A stretch of 15,873 nt of DNA from a bacterium (GCA_020629735.1 JAHDCT010000007.1:6864-22736); one strand, 5' to 3'; numbered from the stretch's first letter, positions 1-9,452 are shown. Notes: generated by a model from the letters alone, not told the origin. Program-made: numbers and translations.

Positions 1-1
1 G

Positions 2-220
2 CACTCAAGAGGGACAAATTATTCAGACCTACACAGAAAGGCAATTTTTGTAGGATATACCTATAGACGGCTTAACATACACGATATTTTCGAAAGAGTA
101 AGAACAGATGATAAAGTAATGAATCAGCTTCTTGGTTTTAATGATTCGGGAAATATGAACTCATTTTATAGACCGAGAGAAGAGGATTTGCCGCTCAAAC
201 AATGGTTAGAGGAGAAATAA
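2..220 (+). CDS. Phytanoyl-CoA dioxygenase-like protein, C-terminal fragment (partial)
   Basis: This is the last 72 codons of a gene whose 5' part lies left of the window; it ends at TAA 218-220 and has no UGA codons. The visible start HSRGTNYSDLHRKAIFVGYT resembles the last strand of PhyH-family Fe(II)/2-oxoglutarate dioxygenases: a distal iron-ligand His (residue 1), the H-S-x-x-N-x-S spacing, and an Arg at residue 12 where the family binds the 2-oxoglutarate carboxylate. The tail YRPREEDLPLKQWLEE also looks like the C-terminus of such enzymes. Members hydroxylate small molecules or lipids using iron, O2 and 2-oxoglutarate; the substrate cannot be told here. The HxD motif that would confirm the family is outside the window, so this is a moderate assignment from a short stretch. 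Confidence 0.5.
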   Translation, partial: HSRGTNYSDLHRKAIFVGYTYRRLNIHDIFERVRTDDKVMNQLLGFNDSGNMNSFYRPREEDLPLKQWLEEK

Positions 221-242
221 AAGTATATTCTTGCAGGTGTAA

Positions 243-513
243 GGCTATCTTGAAACGACTAAAAAGATTCATTATAATGCCTATCCTTTAAAAGTCATAT
301 ACCTATGATTGAAAGAAATTGAGAATCAGTAGATCTGCTAACAGAGCTTCAAGAAGATCAAAAGTGATTTGATAAAAAGGTCAGTTAGCTAATTTGATAT
401 TAACTGATCTAAAGATGATGATGGAAAATGGAGGAAAGCTAAAAGCATTTTGCAAACAGCGATTGCTCTCGTACTTCACTATAAAATGAATAACCTTCTC
501 AGATAAAAAATAA
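243..513 (+). pseudogene. Frameshifted gene remnant, unknown function
   Basis: Three short open stretches follow one another in frames related by -1 shifts: 243-332 (GYLETTKKIHYNAYPLKVIY...), about 305-388 (SVDLLTELQEDQKGFDKK...) and 376-513 (GQLANLILTDLKMMMENGG...). The second shift falls in a run of five A at 373-377; one extra A there would join stretches two and three. The final TAA (511-513) sits directly before a terminator, as a real gene end would. I infer a decayed gene of roughly 90 to 110 residues, or sequence errors in homopolymers. No family is recognised and no good start codon is seen. It could also be non-coding spacer that looks protein-like by chance. Confidence 0.35.
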
Positions 514-514
514 G

Positions 515-538
515 GCCTGTGAATGCAGGTTTTTTTTA
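515..538 (+). terminator. Intrinsic terminator after the gene remnant
   Basis: CCTGT (516-520) pairs with GCAGG (525-529), including one G-U pair, around a short GAAT loop, followed by eight T (530-537). The stem is short but the T-tract is good. It directly follows the TAA at 511-513. Confidence 0.6.
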
Positions 539-550
539 TTGGAGTAAAAA

Positions 551-617
551 AATGTCTCTAATAAGGCGTCCACTTTATTAGAGAAGTCAATCATATCTGA
601 CTCAAAAACTGGACATT
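551..617 (+). promoter_or_regulatory. Structured leader upstream of the symporter gene
   Basis: A perfect 10-bp inverted repeat (TCTCTAATAA 555-564, TTATTAGAGA 575-584) is followed at once by a second hairpin (AGTCA 585-589, TGACT 598-602). The outer bases AATGTC (551-556) can pair with GACATT (612-617), although two of them compete with the first stem. GTCCA in the first loop (568-572) is also complementary to TGGAC (610-614). No T-tract follows, so it is not a simple terminator. It lies about 50 nt before the symporter start and could be a riboswitch-like or attenuating leader. A possible -10 (GATAAT, 624-629) would place transcription start downstream, in which case it would act as DNA. 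No known riboswitch class is recognised. Confidence 0.4.
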
Positions 618-666
618 AGCGTAGATAATTCCTAAGAAAGAAGTGTTGTTTTTTATTTCTTGACGT

Positions 667-2163
667 ATGTCTATGCAACACTTTCGACAGAGTAAACGAA
701 CATTTATCTTAGCGGCAGTCTGATCAGCAGCATGATTAGGAAACTTGTGGAGATTCCCTTTTCAAGTCTATGACAACTGAGGTGCAGTGTTCCTTGTAGT
801 GTACTTTATTCTTCTTGTGATAATTGGACTGTGACTTTTATTTGGAGAAGTTGCTTATGGGCAACGCGCACAGCGTCCAGCACCACAAGCTTTTTGACAA
901 AAAAATAAATGGCTCTCTTGGATTTGACGAGCTTGAGCATTGACCTGTTTAGCAATCGTTACCTACTATAGTAGTGTGATTGCGTGGGCCTTGGATTATC
1001 TGTGGTACTCTTGAGTCGGTCTTGTCCAAGGTACATTGCCATGGGCAGAAAACGCAACAGGATTCTTTTATGAAAGTATCTTGCAATTAAGTGAGGCACC
1101 AGATGTTGTAGGGAAATTCTCAATGCCAGTGTTAATTTGAATTATCGTGACATGGGTATTGATTTACCTCTTTACACGTAAAAGTGCTACATCTGTTGGA
1201 AAAGTAGTATGGATCACAGCTACCTTGCCATTTCTCTTCTTACTACTTCTCATGATAAGAGCAGTGACGCTACCTGGTGCATGATTATGATTTGAATTCC
1301 TTACCTCTGTAGATTGGTCGAGAATTTGAGACACAAGTGTATGGTTGGCTGCAGCAGGTCAAATTTTCTTCTCACTCTCAATTTGATTTTGAATGATGCT
1401 TACTTATGGAGCTATGAAACAAGAAAAATCTGAGTTGATGTGATCAACATTTATCGTACTTATTTGAGATACCCTAACATCATTGTTGAGTGCGGTATTG
1501 GTGTTTTGAACTCTATGATTTATGGCAGCATCTCAAGGAGTGGGAGTAACAGAAGTAAGCTCTGGTTGACCTGGGCTAGCCTTTGTGACCGTACCAGAAG
1601 CGATTGCTCAGCTTCCATTCGCAGCTCCATTGTTTGCCGTGATGTTCTTTGCAACTTTATTCTTCCTCGCTATCGATAGTGCAATGGCCATGGTAGAAAG
1701 TGTCGTAAATCCACTAAGACGCTACTTCACTTCATGGAAAATAGAGCATATTACTTTAGTAATTTGTGTGGTATTATGACTCGTGTCACTCATTTTTGCT
1801 CGTCAAAATGGGCTTTACCTACTCGATGTGGTAGACAATTATATAAATAAACTTGCTGTTATTATTATTGCTATTGCTGAGGTGTTTGTCTTTGCATGGT
1901 GATGGAAAGAACTCACAACATACATGAAAGAAAGATCAGACTCATGGATTAATAGTCTACTAGGATCTAAGTACTTTCTTGCCGTATGGGTACTGACAGC
2001 AGTATTTTTGATATATACACTCGTAACAAATATCCAAGGAGGGATTCTTGTCTATGATGAGTATTCTACAAGTTTCTTACGGAATGGACTATGAGTTGTA
2101 ATTGCCATATTTATTGCAGCAGGAGTCCTCTCAGGAATGAAAATTTCTCAAGATGCTGAATAA
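667..2163 (+). CDS. Neurotransmitter:sodium symporter (NSS) family transporter
   Basis: A 498-residue inner-membrane protein of the LeuT/MhsT type, predicted to import an amino acid or related amine driven by the Na+ gradient; substrate not predictable. TM1 carries the signature GSAAGLGNLWRFP (from residue 19), whose unwound part binds sodium and substrate. TM6 carries GQIFFSLSIGFGMMLTYGAM (from residue 231), the other unwound helix. About 11 to 12 hydrophobic helices follow through to a short tail, SGMKISQDAE. Length fits the family (about 450 to 510). Roughly 23 internal UGA codons are read as Gly, including the TM1 residues 19 and 23 and TM6 residues 240 and 242, which strongly supports code 25. 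ATG 667 is chosen, with a second ATG two codons later; no Shine-Dalgarno is seen, and the frame is open upstream to 625 without another ATG. A terminator follows. Confidence 0.93.
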
Positions 2164-2229
2164 GTAAAAGAAAAATATGATTTGAAAATGCTGACCATGG
2201 TTCGCATTTTTTTTTGTAAAAAAAGAGTA
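2119..2229 (+). repeat. Left copy of imperfect direct repeat (NSS 3' end plus terminator)
   Basis: The segment covers the last codons of the symporter gene, its stop, its terminator and the trailing GTAAAAAAAGAG. A diverged copy with the same order lies at 6731-6840, beyond the giant gene. Coding differences between the two copies are almost all at third codon positions. Confidence 0.75.
2185..2215 (+). terminator. Intrinsic terminator of the symporter gene
   Basis: AAAATGC (2185-2191) pairs with GCATTTT, with an inner GACC/GGTT extension around a small loop, followed by a run of nine T. The same design recurs at 6795-6827. Confidence 0.85.
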
Positions 2230-2237
2230 GTTAAAAT

Positions 2238-2278
2238 TCTCCGAGAACTTTGCAAAAAAAGAGTCGGAGAGGTATTAT
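2238..2278 (+). promoter_or_regulatory. Promoter with overlapping inverted repeat, upstream of the giant gene
   Basis: A -35-like TTGCAA (2250-2255) and a -10-like TATTAT (2273-2278) are separated by 17 bp. A perfect 7-bp inverted repeat, TCTCCGA (2238-2244) and TCGGAGA (2264-2270), straddles the -35 element and spacer, where a repressor could bind. It lies about 60 bp before the giant gene. Confidence 0.55.
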
Positions 2279-2341
2279 AGAAAAGGAGAAAAATAGCTCT
2301 TAATCTAAGGAAAAGAAGAATTTAATTTATGTACTCCTCAA

Positions 2342-5300
2342 GTGATTTTAACCCCTCAGAATAGTTACACAGATAAAGCTCTTTTTTTAGATGAAAAGAA
2401 CTTTTTGGAGTTATTTCCAGATAAAAAAAACGCGCCCTGCTTTATTAATGGAAAGAATGGGCAATTTGTTATCAATCAAGATAGACGAAGAGAAGCAAGT
2501 ATATCTTTAAAGAAAAAGTGGATTGTGCATGAGAGGTCTCATCAGCTCTTAATGAGAATACCTCGTGAGCAGATTTTAGACATGGTATCAGCCTTAGAGT
2601 GAAATAAGGTATGGTCAAATATGGAATCATATATTTTAGACGAAAAGAAATACCGTAACGGAAAAGAGCGAGAAAAAATCGAAAGCAATGATGAAAAAAA
2701 GATATTTATATTAAACGAAGTGATTGGAGACTACTACTATAGAGTATTCGATGAAAAGGAAGTGAAGTCTTTTGATGTTTCTCTAAAAGAAGCGATTGCT
2801 TGAACAATTATTGATCATAATAATGATATTAGATCTATCTTAACATCTATTAAAAAACATGATGTGGTAACCACTACTGCTGATGCTTGTTTGCTTGTCT
2901 TAGATGATGGAGAGAATGATTCGGTACATGTAGATTTAAAAAACTATCCAGGTGATGTGATAGATCTCAAGAAGGCGAGAAGGTATGGTGTAATGAAACA
3001 ATTTTTGAAAAACTATGGGATTAATTCGATAAAGGTGGGTTGAGAGGTATGTTCTCAAGAGACACTAGCAAGGCTTGCTATGCTTTCATGATCAGATGAA
3101 ACAGTCGATCAAGGATGGAGTGAAATTCTCCAAGATGAAGTCAGGCAAAGAAAATATTTCAAGAGAATATCATATGCAGAAATATGTGCACAGGTAGAAG
3201 AGCAATTGCAGAGATTCGACACCAAATTCAATTTTGCACAGCTATTAGAAATGTGAGTAGGGGCAGTTATTGATACTGACGATGTTCTCATTAGAAACGT
3301 TTTCCCTCCATCTGAAAGAGAAAATGTAAAAATAGTGTGGTGGGAGAGTTTTACGAAAGCATCGAGAAATGCATATACAGAGCTGCCATGGTTAACTCGT
3401 GAAATCGTACAGAATTTTACTGACCATAACAAGGATAATCCAAATACTTTAGATGGAGTAGAGATTGAGACTCAAGTAACCGAAGAAGGAAATATTTTTC
3501 AGATAACTTGAAATCGAGATTTCGAAAACGCAACTGCGCTTTTTAGTGGGAAAAGTCAGAAAGAAGCGGAAAATAGTTGATGAGGAAATGGGTTATGACT
3601 CAAGCAAGTTGCCATGATTTTTATGCGCGACTATAAGGTGAAGGAATTTAATGTTTATGGAAAAGATTGGGTACTTTCTTATGAGTTCCTATCTCAAGAA
3701 AAAATTAATGCTAGATTGAAAGATTCAGATATTGAAAAAGAAATTTGAGAAGGGTGCTTGGTAGCTCATTTAAAAAAGACACCACCAAGGAATTTCACAA
3801 GATATGAAATAATTACAGAAAACAATAGCCTTACTCAAGACGATTTTGTGGCTAATAAAGTTGATTCAATAGAGGGAGATCCATTACACGATTCTCTAAA
3901 GCAGTGTAAAAACCTCTGAGTGCATGCAGAAAATCCTATGACAGCAAATCTAGACATCGTAACACCAGATTGATGAATTCAGATTTTGCCACCGAATCAG
4001 CAAGGGTGATTCTTCTTAAATGGGCAAAGGTATGCGTATCGTCCAGACGAAAGATTAAAAAAATATACTTCCTTGTCAAAGAGTTTAGCGAAGGAGGAAA
4101 ATATAGTACCAGCTGACTCACCGCATATGGTAACGCATTGTGACGAGTATCGATGAGGTCCTACGTGACTTAATTTAGTGGCTTTATGATCATATGAAAT
4201 TACGATAGATAGACCTCCCATGAATGGGCGAAAGGCTAAGGATTATTTGGCGAAAATATCGAATAAGGTCCCCTTAGGACAGGCAGTGGAGATATTAAAA
4301 AAGCATCCTTATTTACGAGATGTAGTAGGTGATAATTGATATGAATACGATCAATATAGCGATGACATGCCTTTGACAGAACGTTTAGCTAAGATACTAG
4401 TTGATAAGGTGGTATATGTAATAGAGCGAGGAGATGAGGAAGATACAGAAAAACTCTTATGAGTGTGATTTAAAAATTGGATTCTAGCACAGAATTACAT
4501 AGCTTGTGATATAGATGAAAAGTCGAAAATTAGGAAATTAAAAGAAAAGTGATTTCGCTTATGTCCACAGTATTTTAAGGGAATCTGAATACCTCTTGCT
4601 TCAAGTAAGATAGAAAGAGAAGAAAAAGATTGATACGAAGGGTGACATATAAATCGTTCAGCACTAAAAGAAGCAAGAGAAAAAATGGCCCTTGATTGAG
4701 GGATATATGTCGGACATAGAAGTTTATACGATATAGATTCAAAAAGAGAATTTTATAATTATTTATTTCACCAATTTACTATAGGAAGTCATTCATTTGA
4801 AGAGGGAAGGAAAGAACTAATAATGGAAGTTGGGATAACAAAACAAGAAATATTACGTCGTAAGTGAAATTGAGTTGGAGGAAGACTGCGTTCAGCATAT
4901 GTTTTGTGAGTTAAAAGGTGATATATTTCTGATTTATTCTTCTACATAGAAGGCTACAAAGTACTTTTTTCATACGACGCTATAGAAGATGAATTATACC
5001 TCAAGTTAGAGGAAGGATGAAAATGAGATGGGGATAAGATATACTGTGAATTTGAAACAAAAACAGAAGTAGATCTTTTAGAAGATCGAAAATTAAAAGA
5101 ATTGCCACCAAAGGAGAAAAAAGGTGGAAATAGTGTTTCTGCAAAAAATAATACATCCAAACTAGAGCAGGCAGAAAAAAAATTATGAACTTTTGTGAAA
5201 TACGCTAAAATTATTGGTAAGTTAATAAATAGTGTACAGATAGAGCAGTATACGTGGGATGGGTATAAGATTGATATGCAACACCTTCATGAGAGTCGAG

Positions 5301-6715
5301 ATAAATTCAGCGAGTTTTACAAAAAATACGAAACCCGTCTAGGGGAAACCTTAAGTGAAGAAGTTGCTCGTATAGCAACTTTTATAGATGGATTATCAGT
5401 ATATGAAGAGTCCGAAGTGGACGCATACTTTGAGAATTTATTAAGTACTTGTCAGGAAGCAGAGGACAAGCTTTCATCGTGAGACGTAACCTTTGATTAC
5501 GAAGGAAGATTTGAAAAGATAGAAGAAGAGCTAGAAGGGGAGAAATTAGAACAGCAAAAACTACATCTTGATGAAGTGAATAGTCATGTTTTTCAAATCC
5601 AGCAATTAGAATGAAGGACGACAGTTATCCTATCTCGTTTATTTATAAAGCGCGTTGAGGAGGCGCAGGAGAAAGTTAATGTGTATAAAGCTGCGGTAGA
5701 TAATAGTCCATTGGTAGAGGATTTCCTCGAGAACGTAAATTACCTAATAAAGTATAGAAAATATTTCGAAAAATGAGTAGTGAGGAAATATGGAGAATTT
5801 GCTGGGAAGATAGAAAGAATCTCAACCTTGCGTGTGCTAACAAGTTATCAAAAAAGTTCATCAATAGTAAGGAAAGTGCATTTAGATTTTGATTTCGGTA
5901 ATTTTTTAGGAGTCGAAGAAGGTTTAGAGGAGTTAAAAGCTTGCCTTGAAGAAGGAGACTTGGAAATTCGGGTGCAAGAATTAGGCAAATTAAAGGATAT
6001 GGATCAACAAATAAAGGCAACTATAGAAGAAAAGAAGAAAAAAATTGAAAGTGATCAAGAAGGTGGTTTCTTTAAAAAATATTTAAATATAGGTACGGAC
6101 AAAGAAAAACCTCAAGAGGCTGCATTATTAGAAGATGATCGCTTAGCTAAGACAGAAAAGATCGAGGTTCAAAATTCATTTAATAGCGCACTAGATTACA
6201 TAATGGTAACGATGGATTCTTGAGTAGAATCAGACTCAGGTTGATGATCAGGAGAGCATGAGCATGTCCACGGTTGCAAACACAATATGTGTGCAGATGT
6301 AGAAGATTTTCATGAACTAGAAGATATTAGCGAAGTACTTCAATTAAAACTTAAACTCTTGAAAGAATACGCTTGATTGATTATTGGTGAGGAGCCGTAT
6401 AATGAATTCTTTGTATATACATGAAAGTGAGCAGTCTGAGTAAATGAAGGGAAGAAAAGAATAGGACTAAATTATGAAATAATGAAGAAGTGATTTGAGC
6501 ATGTTCTTAATACAGTTTTTCACGAGATTGCACATAATTCTTATCGATGACATGATGTATGATTTAGAAGATTGTTATGATGCATCTGGAATCTTCACGC
6601 GAAGATAATGCACACCATTGCAGAAAAACAGGCTAACTATGATTCGTTAACCTGAGAAGAACTACGTATACTTCAGATTAGAGAGCAATGGATAGGTATA
6701 CAGGAGGAGGTGTAA
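2342..6715 (+). CDS. Giant GHKL-type ATPase / WLM-SprT-like metallopeptidase fusion protein
   Basis: A 1457-residue predicted cytoplasmic protein with no signal peptide or clear membrane helix, continuous only if its 45-50 UGA codons are Gly. Residues about 300-460 look like a GHKL (Hsp90/histidine-kinase/MORC-like) ATP-binding fold: N box EIVQN (E354, N358) and G2 box GGGNGLGLK (413-421), where G413, G414 and G419 are UGA. The G1 region (ITGNRDF) lacks the usual DxGxG. Residues about 940-1270 are charged and helical, probably coiled coil. A His/Cys patch (1304-1317) precedes HEIAHNSYRGHDVGF (H1394, E1395, H1398, H1404, F1408), the HExxH-x5-H pattern of WLM/SprT zinc peptidases. I infer ATP-driven clamping coupled to proteolysis. 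GTG 2342 is the likely start; no Shine-Dalgarno is seen, and ATG 2329 is out of frame. Target unknown; it lies between NSS-derived repeats. Confidence 0.8.
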
Positions 6716-6721
6716 TAAAAC

Positions 6722-6775
6722 TGAAGAGTAGCAGGAATCCTCTCAGGAATGAAAATCTCCCAAGACGCTGAGTAA
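6722..6775 (+). pseudogene. 3' remnant of a second NSS transporter gene
   Basis: Starting seven bases after the giant gene's stop, the sequence reads NGRVAGILSGMKISQDAE and then TAA (6773-6775). This matches the last residues of the symporter at 667-2163 (AAGVLSGMKISQDAE). Within the 14 clearest codons, four differences are synonymous third-position changes and one is V to I. That pattern points to a once-functional paralogue under protein-level selection rather than a fresh duplication. Only the tail is left; the rest of the gene is absent, replaced by or separated from the giant gene. Confidence 0.75.
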
Positions 6776-6840
6776 AAAGTAAGAAAAAACACATAAAAAA
6801 AATGCGGACCTAGGTTCGCATTTTTTTGTAAAAAAAGAAC
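6731..6840 (+). repeat. Right copy of imperfect direct repeat (NSS 3' end plus terminator)
   Basis: Partner of 2119-2229: NSS tail codons, stop, an AT-rich spacer, a near-identical terminator hairpin and the trailing GTAAAAAAAGAA. Together the two copies bracket the giant gene. Confidence 0.75.
6795..6827 (+). terminator. Intrinsic terminator after the giant gene
   Basis: AATGCGGA (6801-6808) pairs with TTCGCATT around the loop CCTAGG, with poly-A before and seven T after. It resembles the symporter terminator and now probably serves the giant gene. Confidence 0.85.
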
Positions 6841-6857
6841 ATTGTCGGTAGAATAAA

Positions 6858-7148
6858 ATGAGAGAAAATTATTTTTACACAAACATGAACGCAAGAGAAT
6901 TTGTTATCAAAATAGTGAGCTATTTAGCAAAGGAATCGCAAGCTGCGAAAGTTTTTTTAAAAAAAATATATACTGGGAAAATAACAACAAGACAAATAGT
7001 AAAATTGGCTGAAGAGTTTAAGAGATTGCAAATAGAAAGTAAAATGGATCAAAGAACCGAATCCATTATGGACCATAAAGAGAAGGCTGAAGAATCACGT
7101 ATACAAGACATGGAAGAGGCAGAAAATCTACTTATTAATTTACTATAA
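6858..7148 (+). CDS. Small charged helical protein, unknown function
   Basis: A 96-residue protein beginning MRENYFYTNMNAREFVIK, with no UGA codon, no signal peptide and no membrane segment. The second half (about residues 50-90) is rich in Lys, Glu and Arg with spaced hydrophobics, consistent with a long helix or coiled coil. Its TAA (7146-7148) is followed immediately, in the same frame, by the ATG of the 755-residue lysozyme-domain gene, so the two are surely co-transcribed and probably translationally coupled; a chaperone, adaptor or immunity-like partner is possible but unproven. ATG 6858 is used; a second ATG nine codons later is an alternative. No known family is recognised. Confidence 0.7.
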   Translation: MRENYFYTNMNAREFVIKIVSYLAKESQAAKVFLKKIYTGKITTRQIVKLAEEFKRLQIESKMDQRTESIMDHKEKAEESRIQDMEEAENLLINLL

Positions 7149-9416
7149 ATGGGAAAAAGAGATTACGAACAACAAGAACATGTAACGAAACCTGAGGCAG
7201 GTTGTAATTATGAGATAGACCAAAGTTTAAAAGGAAAAGAAACTAAATACCTCCAAATTATATCAGGAATCCCCGATCCTATTAGTGATGTTGTTGATGT
7301 GTTAAACAAATATGGTGAAGATTGAGAAAAAGCCGCTCTGAATATACAGTCTCTATATTTTAAGTACAACCCTCAAAATAAGTTAACGAATGCGCTAGAG
7401 TCATTCAGCGAATGATGACTCATGCAAGACTTTCAAATTGATATAGATGAATTTGATCGCATATCATATAGCTATCAATGAATGAAGATGTTTTCAGTAC
7501 AACCACAAGAGCATGCATGAAAAACAAGTTTTCTTATTTCTCAAGGAGAAAACTATGCTGAAGAAGTAAGTTTGTCAGAACTAGAATTAGCTGTACAAAG
7601 TTATCTCTTAGATAACCAACTTCAATTAACTTCATGAAACGCAACATTGTACCAACAATTTTGAGGAAAGTCTTCTGTTGATGAGTATCACCAATATTAC
7701 ACAAATCAGTATCAGAATGAAAATGAACATGAAACGGTTGACCAAGTAGACGACAAAATCAAGTTGTGATATGGTGAAAGTATAACATTAACTTCAGGTC
7801 AGTTTGACGCAAAAGATAATACGATGAATACGATTTTTGATCCACAACCTGAAGAAGTAGTGCTAGACTATTCAAATGTATCTGAAAAACACAAAGTAAA
7901 ATCTTGATTGACGAGATGAGAGACCCACGTTAGAGCATATTATGATCAAAGTGTCCCTTGATTTATCGCACTAACCGGATGAAGAAAAAATCTCCGTCCG
8001 TTAATCTACAATGAACTTACTATTCACAATATATCTCACCTTGAGGAGACAGTAGAGAGAAAATTTATCTCAAATGTTGAGTGACAATACAAACATCTAG
8101 AAGCAGGTAAGAAATACATTTTTCGCGATTGCTATGAAGCAAAGATACATGATATGCTGGTTCCAATCTGACCAATTAAACTAGATTATTCTATGACTTC
8201 TCGTCCTCAGATGTGAATAGTATTGGCATATCGAGATAGTGACCAAGAAACATATGTAGATTCAGAAGGGAAAAGAGTGTTGGTATATAACAATATTGCT
8301 ATAGAGAAAATTAAACAGCCAGAGAAAGAAAACGAAAGCATAGACAAACACCAGGAGAAAGTTCAAGCATGTTTGATGGGAAATTACTATACGTTATCAG
8401 GTCTATTTCCAGATAAAGTCGACGATATCGAATATCAAGAGTACTTTAATGAATTCAAAGACGGGCATGTAGAGATTGATAATCGAAGGAGTCAAACCTA
8501 TGTTCATTATGCATGATGAAAGTATCGATTAAACCTCACCTTAGATGATGAGTGATTCAATGAATCATACAACAAAAATATTCAAATACCTATAGATGAT
8601 ATCTCAGAAAATGGAGTAATTCAAGAGTGATTATTTGAAGATCAGCTCAAGCTAGAAGTGTCGAAAATCATCGAGACCTACTTTAAGAAACAACCTGTAC
8701 AGTCAACAATTCAAGTGCCTATCGAGCAAGAGTTTGATGAAGGAGACGATCCAGAAAGTGGGTCGATTCCACCAACATACGAAACAGTGCCATCTACTTT
8801 ATGTTTAGACTGTGTTCCAGTTGATGCGTTTAAACAAGGAATAGTTCGTGCAGAGTCTCATAATCTCCCTCATTATGTAGTGAATGGGTGACATAATGGA
8901 GTATACTCTTCAGCCGTGGGAAGGTATCAACATGTGCGAAGCCAACGAAGAACTCGTATTATGCCTTTCATGGATAAGCATAATGGATTAACTATTGATG
9001 AAAATGATCGGGAGTGGAATGAGGCTATAGGTATTATGGAGAAGAATCCTATGGTTATGAAACAAATTAAAAGAAATCCAAATGATAAGAAATATATTAT
9101 AAATTACTTAATGAATGAACATATCCAAGAAGGGTATATGAGTCACTATATCTCTGAGAGTGTCACAACAGATGCTCGTAGAGCAATAAATAATTTTTCT
9201 AACGCCAGAAGACATCATCCAGCCGAAATTATGGCCTTAGTTCATTTCTTATGATACCCAAACCTAAAGGTGTATCTCACTCAAGGACGATCAGCATTAG
9301 ATGAGAATATTAGACATGGAAATATAAGTGCAGATCAATATTTGGAAAAATTTTCTGGAAAATATAATGATCGTATTACTTCTACATATTGAGGAAACGA
9401 AAATTATTTGGTATAG
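7149..9416 (+). CDS. Large protein with C-terminal lysozyme/lytic-transglycosylase-like domain
   Basis: A 755-residue protein with many UGA-Gly codons, ending at TAG 9414-9416. The first 530 or so residues are an unrecognised acidic, Gln/Tyr-rich region. From about residue 560 it resembles a lysozyme or SLT-type peptidoglycan lytic domain: RAESH with candidate catalytic Glu569, then SSAVGRYQ (587-594), comparable to the S-x-A-x-G-x-x-Q motif of these enzymes, and a later helical part (HPAEIMALVHFLGYPN) where the family closes the active-site groove. Such enzymes cut glycan strands of cell wall. No signal peptide is visible at MGKRDYEQQE, so export, if any, needs another route. It abuts the small gene upstream. 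It could be a wall-remodelling enzyme, a tail-lysin-like protein or a prey-directed effector. The domain call is moderate; the rest is unknown. Confidence 0.7.
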
Positions 9417-9452
9417 AAGTCGTATATAGGATTACATAGTATAATTGTTCCC

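Noticed and set aside
1440..1779. Short plus-strand open frames inside the symporter gene
   Set aside because: One is out of frame and the other is a UGA-bounded piece of the 498-residue transporter; neither is a separate gene.
3109..4221. Minus-strand open frames opposite the giant gene
   Set aside because: They have shadow composition (Ser/Leu/Phe-rich) and lie antisense to a continuous conserved-motif protein; no promoter or start signal.
2119..6840. Integrative element with att sites
   Set aside because: The repeats are long and diverged with synonymous changes, and no integrase, transposase or tRNA is present; paralogue recombination fits better.
2342..7148. Reading each fragment between UGA codons as a separate small gene or as a heavily mutated pseudogene
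   Set aside because: All fragments are in one frame, TAA and TAG are absent for 4.4 kb, and UGA falls on motif glycines, so recoding explains it fully.
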